Assembly (NCBI RefSeq): GCF_013283855.1
Contig: NZ_CP054056.1
Location: 1,116,001 to 1,180,000, forward strand
Direction: 5' to 3'
Source: Aquiluna borgnonia
GTDB lineage: Bacteria > Actinomycetota > Actinomycetes > Actinomycetales > Microbacteriaceae
DNA: 64,000 bases
A model generated the notes under the pieces. The model was not told the origin of the DNA and ran no database searches. It saw nothing but the letters and a program-made list of their open reading frames with translations. Shown in pieces: positions 26,959 to 35,463 of the stretch. Position 1 is the stretch's first letter. Every line of letters begins with the position of its first letter. The position numbers were made by a program, and so were the translations under genes.

Positions 26959-28035
26959 TTACTCAACGCCGTAGGTTGCACATGCGTCAGCTACCTCTGC
27001 GGTGCAGAGGTCAGCGGCGCTTGCGTCACCGTTAGCAACAACGTCCTTGACCTTGTCAGCGGTAACGATGATTGGGTCAACGGCGATGTAAGGAGTTCCA
27101 TCCTCAAGGGTCTTGTTTGCCTCAACGGTGCCACCGGTTAGTAGCGCGTTGATAACGGTCAGTGCAGCGTCAACCTCAACCGAGAATGGCTTGTAGACGG
27201 TTCCGTACTGCTTGCCCAGAAGAACGTTCTGCAGACCTGCGGTCGATGCGTCCTGGCCAGAAACTGGAACGGTTAGACCGTTCTTGTCCAGGATTGCAAT
27301 GATCGAAGCTGCGTTGTTGTCGTTTGGCGCTAGAACTGCGTCAACCTTGCCACCAACAGCGGTGAATGCCTGCTCGAACAAAGTTCCAGCCTTGGCACCA
27401 TCCCAGGTTCCCTCCATGGTGAAGGCAGCCTTGGCACCAGCAGCGTCAAGAACGCTCAGTGCGCCGTCTAGGAACATAGCTGCGTTGCCGTCAGCTGGGT
27501 CTCCAGAGGAGTAGATGATGCTTGCGGTGGTGATGTCCTTGCCAGCAGCAGCTAGACCATCAACGATCATCTGGCCCTGTAGGGCACCAACGGTGAAGTT
27601 GTCGAATGATACGTAGTAGTCAGCGCCAGCAATTGGGCGGTCGTAAGCGATAACTGGAACGCCAGCTGCCTTTGCCTTCTCAGCAACAGCAACACCAGCA
27701 CCCTGGTAGTCAACTAGAACCATAACTCCACAGCCCTGTGCGAGCTGAGCGTCTGCGATGGTTGCGAACTTAGCGGTGTCAGCTAGAGCGTTCTGGATGT
27801 CAGCCTCGAAGCCAGCAGCGGTTAGGCCTGCCTCTAGAGCTGGACGGTCACCAGTCTCCCAGCGAGTACCGGCATCTGCGTCAGGCAGAATTACACAGGC
27901 GCGAGGAGCAGCTGCGCTGGTCTCCTCGGTTGCTGCGCTGGTTTCCTCGGTGGTAGCGGTGGTTGAAGCACAGCCTGCGAGCAGCAACGATGCTGCTGCG
28001 ATGGCTGATAGTGAAGCGACGTGAATCTTCTTCAT
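26959..28035 (-). CDS. xylF: Xylose-type ABC transporter substrate-binding lipoprotein
   Basis: A 358-residue periplasmic-binding-protein-4 family lipoprotein with lipobox LLLAGC (Cys22) and a short repeat-rich linker (TEETSAATEETSAA). The body has VILPDADAGTRWETGDRPAL, VDYQGAG and APNDNNAASIIAIL, matching XylF/ChvE-like sugar binders (segments in part). ATG preceded by AGGGGA. First gene of the minus-strand xylose operon, divergent from the ROK regulator, with a TAATTTGTT...AACAAATTA operator in the shared region. D-xylose is the probable ligand. Confidence 0.9.
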   Translation of the reverse strand: MKKIHVASLSAIAAASLLLAGCASTTATTEETSAATEETSAAAPRACVILPDADAGTRWETGDRPALEAGLTAAGFEADIQNALADTAKFATIADAQLAQGCGVMVLVDYQGAGVAVAEKAKAAGVPVIAYDRPIAGADYYVSFDNFTVGALQGQMIVDGLAAAGKDITTASIIYSSGDPADGNAAMFLDGALSVLDAAGAKAAFTMEGTWDGAKAGTLFEQAFTAVGGKVDAVLAPNDNNAASIIAILDKNGLTVPVSGQDASTAGLQNVLLGKQYGTVYKPFSVEVDAALTVINALLTGGTVEANKTLEDGTPYIAVDPIIVTADKVKDVVANGDASAADLCTAEVADACATYGVE

Positions 28036-28220
28036 GTTTCCCCTATCGAGATTGGATTAGTGGCCGGAGCCACCTGGCTCGTTCGAGCTAGTGATTATGT
28101 TTCCACAGAAAACAAAAGAATTAGGCACAAATTGATAAGGATTCAATAACGAATCTATTTCAGCTGGGAATCTGCTCGTCAAAAGTAATTTGTTGTCCCT
28201 AATGTTGTTTCACACAAGCA

Positions 28221-28247
28221 TAATTTGTTGCTCATCGAAACAAATTA
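28221..28247. promoter_or_regulatory. Candidate XylR (ROK) operator
   Basis: TAATTTGTT and AACAAATTA form perfect 9-base arms around a 9-base spacer, 11 bases before the ROK ATG and between the divergent xylose operon and rok. A second half-site, TAATTTGTTG, lies at 28186-28195, 35 bases upstream. The arms resemble known XylR operators of the ROK family. Confidence 0.65.
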
Positions 28248-28257
28248 GGAATAAGAC

Positions 28258-29448
28258 ATGGTGACTCAACCCCCGTCGGCGCTCGAAGCTAAGCCCACAG
28301 CTAGGGGCAGCCTCTCGCAGGTGCTAGATCTGGTGCACCAGCACCGCTTCCTAACAAGGTCGGAAATTTGTCGGTTAACGGGCCTGACCCGCTCCACCGT
28401 GGCAAAAATAGTGGCTCAACTCTGCGAATTAGGGCTGGCCAACGAGGGAAAAGTTGGCTCGCTGGACCGTGTCGGGCGCCCAAGCCTAGGAGTAAGTGCG
28501 GCAGATAACGTGCTGGCAATTAGCGTTCACCCCGAGGTCGACTACCTCGAAGTGAAGGCGGTGGCCTTCAACGGCCAAATTGTTCAAAGCACCAAGCGGC
28601 TCTATCCCAAACCCCGAGACCCTGCTCAAGCGGTAGAAGACATGGTCTTTGAAATTCGAGCCCTGGTTGCCAGTCTCGAACGAGCCGATCACAGCTATCG
28701 AGTCATGGGGGCCGGCGTAATTGTCCCGGGTCAAATTGACTCTGGTTCTGGCGTGGTGCGACAGGCTCCCCACCTGCAGTGGTTTGAAGTCCCCATCAAG
28801 CAGCAGCTTTCTGAGCGACTACCCATGCGAGTGCTGTTAGGCAACGATGCCTCGCTGGGCTGCAAGGCTGAGATCACCTACGGCGCAGCCAAGGGCTCTA
28901 GCGAGGTCGTTTACTTGCACGGCTCATCGGGAATTGGCGGCGGTATCTACATGCGGGGCATGGAGCTGAAAGGTCACGGTGGTTACGCCAGTGAACTTGG
29001 TCACGTTCGGATCAGCTCAAGTTCGGACAATGATTACAGCGGAATCCCGGGGACTTTGGAAGCACTGGTTCGCCGCGAGGACCTCGAGAAGGTGCTGGGA
29101 CTAAATCAGGTGTCGGATGATGTATTGGAAAATGCTCTGCTGGAGGCACGGACTCCGCATTCAACCGCACTGGCCAAGCGTCAAATTGAAGCCCTGGGCA
29201 TCGGGGTGGCCAATCTGGTCAACATATTTAATCCGCAAACCGTGGTCCTAGCCGGATTTCTCTCCAGCCTCTACCGCTTTGACCAAAAGTACTTTCACCA
29301 GGTGGTCAAAAGGCACGCCATCCCTGCTGCGCTCGAGGAGCTCGAGGTATTCGTCGGAGAACTCGGTGCCAACGCGCTGGCAATTGGCGCCTCCGAGCTG
29401 GTCTTTGAAGACCTCATCTCAAACCCAATTGCCTACATGAAGGAGTAG
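28258..29448 (+). CDS. xylR: ROK-family transcriptional repressor (XylR-like)
   Basis: A 396-residue regulator with an N-terminal winged helix (RSEICRLTGLTRSTVAKIV, about residues 36-55) and a ROK sugar-binding domain. The sugar-contact segments LLGNDASLG, SSGIGGGIYM and SELGHVRI remain, but the zinc motif CxCGxxGC that normally follows ELGH is absent, replaced by a Ser/Asp-rich stretch, and the N-lobe phosphate motif is also lost. It probably represses both the divergent xylose operon and itself, with xylose as inducer; that is inference from position and operator. Confidence 0.88.
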   Translation: MVTQPPSALEAKPTARGSLSQVLDLVHQHRFLTRSEICRLTGLTRSTVAKIVAQLCELGLANEGKVGSLDRVGRPSLGVSAADNVLAISVHPEVDYLEVKAVAFNGQIVQSTKRLYPKPRDPAQAVEDMVFEIRALVASLERADHSYRVMGAGVIVPGQIDSGSGVVRQAPHLQWFEVPIKQQLSERLPMRVLLGNDASLGCKAEITYGAAKGSSEVVYLHGSSGIGGGIYMRGMELKGHGGYASELGHVRISSSSDNDYSGIPGTLEALVRREDLEKVLGLNQVSDDVLENALLEARTPHSTALAKRQIEALGIGVANLVNIFNPQTVVLAGFLSSLYRFDQKYFHQVVKRHAIPAALEELEVFVGELGANALAIGASELVFEDLISNPIAYMKE

Positions 29449-29450
29449 CA

Positions 29451-30368
29451 GTGCCGAGGACCAAACTGATTATTGACAATGACTTTGGTGGTGACCCAGA
29501 CGGGCTTTTTCAACTGGCTCACCATCTACTCTCCCCAAGTGCTGAAATCTTGGGTGTCGTCCACTCCCACGTCATGCCCAATGATCCAAACTGGCCAACT
29601 CATGGCGATTCGGTTGCCAAATCGATCGCTGACACTGAGGCAATTTATGACCTCTCCGGGAGATCGGTTCGCAACTTCCCTGGACTTAGCGAACACCAGA
29701 TTCAGCACGACAGCGTTATCTCCGATCAAACGCTTGACTTTTTAGTTTCGGCGGTGGAGTCAAGCACCGAGGAGCTGGTTTACGCCTGCGGTGGCCCGAT
29801 GACGCAGCTGGCTAGGTTAGTGAGGGCAAACCCAAAGAACCTGGAGAGTCTGCGGGTGCTCTGGATTGGCGGCAGTGAATACAGCGGCAAGTATCCGCCC
29901 GGTGGCTCAAGTTTTGAATACAACTTGGCTGCCGACCCCGAGTCCGTCTCAATAGTTTTCGCCAACCCGAGCCTGCAGCTTTGGCACATTCCGAGGGACA
30001 GCTACAGAAACTGCGTGGTTTCATTTTCAGAGCTCAATGCTCGCCTCTCAGAATCAACTCCGCTGGCAAAGCATCTGCTGGAGACTATTTCTCAGGTGAA
30101 GATCCGCACGGCAGCCAACGGAATCGACATTGGTGAAACCTATTGCCTGGGTGATTCCCCACTGGTGCTGCTCTCTGTTCTGGAAAATCCATTTGAGCCA
30201 ACTCCGGGCGGCTCAGAGTCGCAGGACTTACCCCGCCGCAGCGTGGGCCTGAGCGGTGAGTACGGCCCAGAGGTGTCTGGAAGGACCAAGGTCTTCTCTA
30301 GACTCGACACCAGATTGATGTTTGAAGACATGTTTGCCAAATTCGGAGGTTTCAATGGCTCGCTTTAG
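29451..30368 (+). CDS. Nucleoside hydrolase-like (IunH-fold) protein
   Basis: A 305-residue protein with the IunH fold. The N-terminal DNDFGGDPDG replaces the usual DTDPGxDDA calcium-binding motif, and EYNLAADPES matches the conserved NxxxDPE region. Nucleoside hydrolases cleave N-ribosides, using the N-terminal aspartates to hold calcium and ribose. The N-terminal motif is altered, and the gene sits between a xylose repressor and a beta-glucosidase, so a glycoside or pentoside substrate other than a nucleoside should be considered. GTG start two bases after rok; its end overlaps the GH1 gene by 14 bases. Confidence 0.75.
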   Translation: MPRTKLIIDNDFGGDPDGLFQLAHHLLSPSAEILGVVHSHVMPNDPNWPTHGDSVAKSIADTEAIYDLSGRSVRNFPGLSEHQIQHDSVISDQTLDFLVSAVESSTEELVYACGGPMTQLARLVRANPKNLESLRVLWIGGSEYSGKYPPGGSSFEYNLAADPESVSIVFANPSLQLWHIPRDSYRNCVVSFSELNARLSESTPLAKHLLETISQVKIRTAANGIDIGETYCLGDSPLVLLSVLENPFEPTPGGSESQDLPRRSVGLSGEYGPEVSGRTKVFSRLDTRLMFEDMFAKFGGFNGSL

Positions 30369-31752
30369 TGATGACTTTCTATTCGGTGTCGCCACCGCTG
30401 CCTATCAAATTGAGGGTGGACACGATCTAGACGGCAAGGGGGAGTCGGTTTGGGATCGCTTTTCTCACACCCCAGGCAAGGTTGACCGCGGGGAAACCGG
30501 TGATGTCGCGGTTGATCACTATCACCGCTGGCCCGAGGATTTAGATCTGATGAAGGGCCTTGGCATGCAGGCCTATCGGTTCTCAGTGGCCTGGACCAGG
30601 ATGTTTCCGAACGGTGATTCAAAGCGCGAGCAGCGTGGGTTTGATTTCTACGACCGACTCATAGACGGCATGCTGGAGCGCAACCTGAAGCCTTTCCCCA
30701 CTCTGTTTCACTGGGACCTACCCCAGGCACTTCAGGATTTAGGTGGCTGGGAAAACCGAGAAACCGCTCTTAGATTTGGGGAGTTTGCCGGGGCGTTTGC
30801 TGAGCACTTTGGCGACCGGGTAAGCGCTATCGCAACCATCAACGAACCCTGGGTGTTTGCCTGGTTGGGCCATGCCCTCGGTTACCACGCTCCGGGTTTG
30901 ACCTCGCAGGATGCTGCTATCCGAGCCAGCCATCACACTGTTTTGGCACACAACCTTGCCTACCGAGCCATAAAGGCCGTCAAGCCCGACCTACCTGTTG
31001 GCATGGCGCTTAGCCAGTCGCTACCGGACGTTGATGACATCTTCGACCCGGCTCAATTGCAGGCGGCAAAGATGTTTGACGTCAACCAGAACACCTTCTG
31101 GATGGATGCCTTCATGAAAGGCAAATACCCGGAACTGGCAACCGAGGTTTACGGCTCAGCCCTGGCCGAGGTGATGCGAGAGGGTGACCTACAAACCGAG
31201 ACACTGGACTGGATCGGAATCAACTACTACTTCAACACCCGCATCGGTCCCAAGGTCAGCATGGAGGATCCCGCCAGGGTCCGCGTTATCGACAAGCTCT
31301 TGGGCTTTGGAAATGACAGCAACCCAGTCGGAGAGCTAACCGACATGAACTGGCCGATCACTCCCCCGGGACTGTCGGGATTGCTAATGCGCTGGACCAG
31401 AGAGTATGGCGACGCCCTGCCCCCGCTCTACATAACTGAGAACGGACTGGCGAATGACACCGAGCTTTCCTCAGACGGCAAAGTTCACGACCAAAAGCGA
31501 ATCGACTATCTAAACCTCCACCTGCTGGAGGTCGCTAAGGCAATTGAGGCTGGGGTCGACGTCAGGGGCTACTTCCTGTGGTCGTTCTTGGACAACTTTG
31601 AGTGGGCGGTTGGTTACGCCAAGCGCTTTGGGATTGTGCACGTGAACTACGAGACCCAGGTTCGAACCCCCAAAGACTCTGCTTACTTCTACAGTCAGGT
31701 GGCCGCCACAAAGGGCGCCAATCTGACTGCTAGATCAGCCGCGGTCGCCTAA
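30355..31752 (+). CDS. GH1 beta-glucosidase
   Basis: A 465-residue GH1 enzyme. Acid/base Glu164 is in ATINEPW and nucleophile Glu362 in YITENGLA; AAYQIEGG at the start and FLWSFLDNFEWAVGYAKRFG near the end (in part) are family hallmarks. The frame is open further upstream, but ATG at 30355 has CGGAGG four bases ahead inside the end of the preceding gene, so translation is coupled. No signal peptide: it hydrolyses imported cellobiose-, xylogluco- or similar oligosaccharides. Convergent with the iron transporter genes. Confidence 0.95.
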   Translation: MARFSDDFLFGVATAAYQIEGGHDLDGKGESVWDRFSHTPGKVDRGETGDVAVDHYHRWPEDLDLMKGLGMQAYRFSVAWTRMFPNGDSKREQRGFDFYDRLIDGMLERNLKPFPTLFHWDLPQALQDLGGWENRETALRFGEFAGAFAEHFGDRVSAIATINEPWVFAWLGHALGYHAPGLTSQDAAIRASHHTVLAHNLAYRAIKAVKPDLPVGMALSQSLPDVDDIFDPAQLQAAKMFDVNQNTFWMDAFMKGKYPELATEVYGSALAEVMREGDLQTETLDWIGINYYFNTRIGPKVSMEDPARVRVIDKLLGFGNDSNPVGELTDMNWPITPPGLSGLLMRWTREYGDALPPLYITENGLANDTELSSDGKVHDQKRIDYLNLHLLEVAKAIEAGVDVRGYFLWSFLDNFEWAVGYAKRFGIVHVNYETQVRTPKDSAYFYSQVAATKGANLTARSAAVA

Positions 31753-31754
31753 AC

Positions 31755-32786
31755 CTATTTTGCGGAGGGGTAGAAATTTACTGCCCCTCTAACCCAAACC
31801 GTGACGCGCATGCCAACTTCAGGGGCAAACGGGCCGTTACTTCTTGCCCGAATCGTCAGGTTAGGAGTTCTCACCTCGACGACAGCGTCATGGCCAAAGA
31901 AGACTCGACCAACCACTTCTGAGTCTCCGGCCGGGTTTGGCTGAAGGTAAAAGTTTTCGCTGCGAATTGCAACCACGCCCTGCTGGCCATTTTCGATGTG
32001 ATTGAGTGCCGAGAGCCTACCCAGGCTGGTTTGGACCTTGCCATCGACGACCTCGCCGTCCACCAAGATCGAGTCGCCCAGAAATGTCGCAATCCCAAGG
32101 TCCGCGGGAGCGTTATAGATTTCAGCCGGAGAGCCAACCTGAACAATGTGCTGATCTCTCAGCACTGCAACCTTGTCTGCCAGAGAAAGAGCTTCCTCTT
32201 GGTCATGAGTGACCAGGATTGCCGTTGCGCCCTCGCGGCGAAGGATCTCAATTACCTCGGAGCGAAGCTGCTCCCTGAGCTCGGCATCCAAAGCACTGAA
32301 GGGTTCATCCAGCAGAATCAGGGCCGGTTTTGGAGCCAAGGCCCTCGCTAAGGCAACTCGCTGAGCCTGCCCGCCAGACAACTGATCCGGCATTCGATCG
32401 GCTAACCCTGAAAGCTTGGTGAGGGCCAAAAGCTCGGAGACTCTGGTCTTGCGCTCTGGTGCCGCTAGCTTTTTGATGCCAAATTCGACGTTCTGAAAAA
32501 CGTTGAGGTGAGGGAAGAGTGCGGCCTCCTGGGGAACTATTCCAACCCCGCGCTGCTCGGGATTCACCAGGCTGTCGGTCGAAGAAATCACCTTGGAGGA
32601 GAGCACAACCTCACCCGAGCTGGGGCGCTCAAATCCGGCAAGGACTCGAAGCAGGGTTGATTTACCAGCGCCCGAAGAGCCCAAAACGGCAAGTATCTCG
32701 CCCTTCTCCAGACTTAGATTTACGCCCTCTAGAACGACCTCAGCACCAAATTTCAGACCTAGGTTGCGAAGCTCAAGGTATGTCAT
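31755..32786 (-). CDS. fbpC: Iron(III) ABC transporter ATP-binding protein
   Basis: A 343-residue ABC ATPase with a C-terminal TOBE-like domain. Walker A is GSSGAGKST, signature LSGGQAQR, Walker B LILLDEPFSALD, switch VTHDQEEAL. This set and the LRSEV D-loop neighbourhood fit the FbpC/PotA class. The start overlaps the permease stop by four bases (ATGA). It is the last gene of a binding protein-permease-ATPase operon under a DtxR-type iron box. Confidence 0.9.
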   Translation of the reverse strand: MTYLELRNLGLKFGAEVVLEGVNLSLEKGEILAVLGSSGAGKSTLLRVLAGFERPSSGEVVLSSKVISSTDSLVNPEQRGVGIVPQEAALFPHLNVFQNVEFGIKKLAAPERKTRVSELLALTKLSGLADRMPDQLSGGQAQRVALARALAPKPALILLDEPFSALDAELREQLRSEVIEILRREGATAILVTHDQEEALSLADKVAVLRDQHIVQVGSPAEIYNAPADLGIATFLGDSILVDGEVVDGKVQTSLGRLSALNHIENGQQGVVAIRSENFYLQPNPAGDSEVVGRVFFGHDAVVEVRTPNLTIRARSNGPFAPEVGMRVTVWVRGAVNFYPSAK

Positions 32787-34297
32787 TTGCTCGCCACCTC
32801 CGAAATCAGCTTTCTGGCCTGCTGATTCAAAACCAGTGCCGGCACACCGGCAATGATAACCAGCGCAAGCGCATAGGGCGCGGCCTTGGCATAGGAGAGG
32901 TTCTCGGTCGCCTGCCAGAGTTCAGTGGCTAGGGTGTCCATCCCGGTCGGGTGCAGCAGCAGGGTCGCTGGCAGTTCCTTGAGGACCGCTAACGCGGCGA
33001 GCGCTGCACCTGCTATTAGCCCGCTTCGGGCCGCCGGCAGCAGCACCTTGACGATCGTGCTGTTGCGACTTTGCCCAAGAGATCTCGCCACCTGCTCCAA
33101 GCTTGGTGGAACCTGCGCAATCGGTGTGCTCATCGCTGAGAGCGCGTTGGGCAGAAACAAAATTAGATAGGCAAACATCAGAAGCCAAATGGTTTGATAA
33201 AGATTCGGAAGCCAGTTGGCACCGAGAAACACCAGTGCCAAACCAACCACCACCGCTGGCAATGCGTGGGCAACCCATACTGAGTCCTCAACCAGACCGG
33301 ACCAACGGGACCGGAATCGAAGGTTCCAAACCGCTATCGCAACCGCAAACACCGCAATCAGAGCGCCCGCGGCTGATGCGACCAAAAGTGAAGAGCCCAG
33401 TGCGGCCAGAAGTTCGGACCAGTTTGTTTCCGAGCTTCCAACCACGCTCCAGTAGGTGATCGCGCCGGCAGGAACCAGCACTGCCACCACTGCGATTACC
33501 ACTAGGAACCCAGCCGCAAAAAAACGTGCGCCACCAAGATCAATTCGGTTTCGGCGCATGGCCTGCGGGACTGTGGTGTAAGAGCCGCGATATCGGCGTT
33601 CAAAGTAGAGCACCAGCAGGGTGATCAGCACGAGCACCAGGGCGAGTGCGGCGGCGGCGGTGCGGTCAAAGGAACCTCGATACGCGTTGTAGATGGCTCT
33701 GGTAAAGGTGTCGTAGCGCAAAATCGCCACCGCCCCAAACTCGCTCAGCGTATACATAACAACCAGGAGCAGTGAGGCGAAAGCGGCTGGCCGAACCTGG
33801 GGCCAGGTGATGTCCCTGATCACTCGCCAGCGTCCCGCACCCAGGGACCTAGCCACCTCCTCATTGGTGACGTTTATCCTCACCAATGCCACCGAGACTG
33901 CCAGGAAGACGTATGGTGCGGTGGCAATGGTGAGGGTCAGCCACGAGGCGAAGAATCCCTGAAATCCAGGGAAAGCAGTGGTGAAGGCAAGTGCCAGCAC
34001 ATAGCTGGGAAAGGCAAGCGGCAAGGTTGCCAGCACCGCAAAAAATCCGGTGAAGGGAAGGTTGGTTCGGGTAGTGAGCCAGGCCTGAGAAAAACCCACC
34101 AGCAGTGCGCTTAGGCCAACCGCAATTGTGAGTAGGACGGTGTTGCCAAGCAGTTGAAAAGTGCTGGGTCTAGTCAGCTCTAATGCTGCCGACTCCCAAC
34201 CCTCACTGAGTCGAACCAGTAAATATGCAATTGGTATCAGAGCCGCAAGGGACGCAAAGACCCCCAATGCCACGATAGCGATTGGGGGTCTTTGCAT
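32783..34297 (-). CDS. fbpB: Iron(III) ABC transporter permease
   Basis: A 504-residue FbpB-type permease made of two fused membrane domains, each with a binding-protein-dependent transport signature: EVARSLGAGRWRVIRDITWP in the first half (in part) and QVARSLGQSRNSTIVKVLLP in the second. About twelve hydrophobic helices are visible. The internal duplication is normal for ferric iron permeases. It starts seven bases after the fbpA stop. Confidence 0.92.
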   Translation of the reverse strand: MQRPPIAIVALGVFASLAALIPIAYLLVRLSEGWESAALELTRPSTFQLLGNTVLLTIAVGLSALLVGFSQAWLTTRTNLPFTGFFAVLATLPLAFPSYVLALAFTTAFPGFQGFFASWLTLTIATAPYVFLAVSVALVRINVTNEEVARSLGAGRWRVIRDITWPQVRPAAFASLLLVVMYTLSEFGAVAILRYDTFTRAIYNAYRGSFDRTAAAALALVLVLITLLVLYFERRYRGSYTTVPQAMRRNRIDLGGARFFAAGFLVVIAVVAVLVPAGAITYWSVVGSSETNWSELLAALGSSLLVASAAGALIAVFAVAIAVWNLRFRSRWSGLVEDSVWVAHALPAVVVGLALVFLGANWLPNLYQTIWLLMFAYLILFLPNALSAMSTPIAQVPPSLEQVARSLGQSRNSTIVKVLLPAARSGLIAGAALAALAVLKELPATLLLHPTGMDTLATELWQATENLSYAKAAPYALALVIIAGVPALVLNQQARKLISEVASK

Positions 34298-34304
34298 AAC
34301 TTTC

Positions 34305-35306
34305 CTAGAGTAGTCCAGCAGCGCGGATTAGCTCTAGTGTCTGCTCAAGAGCATCGAGGTCACTCAAGTCAATTTGGGGCGAAGGAATTTCACTCAGCGG
34401 AGTCAGATCATCGGCCGGGGCCACGTCTCCCACCAGCGGGTACTCCCTGGTCTCCTCGGCAAAGTAGCGCTGCCCGGTTTCGCTCAGCAGGTACTTCACG
34501 AATTCCTGAGCGGCGGACGAGTCCTCAACTATGCCCACTCCAGCCGCATTGATCAGGTTTCCAACATCCTGCGAGCCAAACTGGCCGATCTTGGACTTCA
34601 TGTTTTCAGCACCCATTTCCTTGGCGCGAGCGAACCAGTAGTAGTGGTTGATCAGACCTGCATCCACCTCACCGGTCTCAACGGCCTCAAGGATTGCGGT
34701 GTTCTTCTCAAATATCACGGCGTTGGCCTTGATGCCGGCTAGCCACTGGCTAGTTGCCTCATCACCGTGGAGGACGCGCATGGCCGTTACGAAGGCCTGG
34801 AAGGAGGCGTTGGTTGGTGCAATTCCGATTCGGCCAGCCCAGCTCGGGTCGGCGAGATCAAAGACTGACGCTGGCAGCTCGGTAACTTTTTCAGGGTTGT
34901 AGCTCAAGACTCGAACTCGACCTGAGACTCCAACCCATTTCTTGTCAGCTGCCGAGAAGGCGGCAGGAACCAGATCATAGATTTCGGCTGGGAGCTCAAC
35001 GAGCAGCCCGGCCTTGGCCACCGCTCCGAGAGCACCCGCATCCTGGGCGAAGAACACATCGGCAGGAGAGTTCTCTCCCTCCTCCAAAATCTGGGCCGCT
35101 AGCTCAGCACTGCCCGCGTAGCGAACCTCCACCTCAATACCAGTCTCCTGGGTGAATTGATCAAGGAGCGGCTGAACCAGCTCCTCTGACCTGCCGGCGT
35201 AAACCACTATTGATTGCGCTTCGGTGGACTCAGTTTCGGCTGGAGCGCAGCCGGTGAGAGCAAGTAAAGAAAGCAGTGAGACTGCGATTGGGGTTTTGAT
35301 ATTCAA
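34305..35306 (-). CDS. fbpA: Iron(III)-binding lipoprotein
   Basis: A 333-residue FbpA-type binding protein with lipobox LALTGC (Cys20). IVVYAGRSEELVQPLLDQF is the typical start of the mature domain (in part) and LINHYYW supplies the adjacent tyrosines that bind iron in this family. It captures ferric iron outside the membrane for FbpBC. Upstream lies a TTGACA/TAACCT promoter overlapped by an iron box (35353-35368), so expression should rise under iron limitation. Confidence 0.92.
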   Translation of the reverse strand: MNIKTPIAVSLLSLLALTGCAPAETESTEAQSIVVYAGRSEELVQPLLDQFTQETGIEVEVRYAGSAELAAQILEEGENSPADVFFAQDAGALGAVAKAGLLVELPAEIYDLVPAAFSAADKKWVGVSGRVRVLSYNPEKVTELPASVFDLADPSWAGRIGIAPTNASFQAFVTAMRVLHGDEATSQWLAGIKANAVIFEKNTAILEAVETGEVDAGLINHYYWFARAKEMGAENMKSKIGQFGSQDVGNLINAAGVGIVEDSSAAQEFVKYLLSETGQRYFAEETREYPLVGDVAPADDLTPLSEIPSPQIDLSDLDALEQTLELIRAAGLL

Positions 35307-35350
35307 AATGTTTCCTAACTAAACGTCACCAATAATCTTGGTGCCTGAAT

Positions 35351-35379
35351 AGGTTAGGTAAACCTAACTAGTTTGTCAA
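35351..35379 (-). promoter_or_regulatory. fbpA promoter
   Basis: On the minus strand TTGACA (35379-35374) and TAACCT (35356-35351) are separated by 17 bases. The -10 lies 45 bases upstream of the fbpA start. The iron box covers the spacer and -10. Confidence 0.6.
35353..35368. promoter_or_regulatory. DtxR/IdeR-type iron box
   Basis: GTTAGGTAAACCTAAC has perfect 7-base arms and matches the DtxR/IdeR consensus core TTAGGTTAGSCTAACCTAA in both half-sites. It overlaps the fbpA promoter. It also lies about 95 bases upstream of the divergent ABC-F gene. Confidence 0.75.
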
Positions 35380-35463
35380 CCAAATACTTTTGCCCCTAAG
35401 TTGGCTGGGCTAGACTGCAAGCTGCTGTGGTCTGAAGATTCATACCGCCCAGAAAGATTTAGA

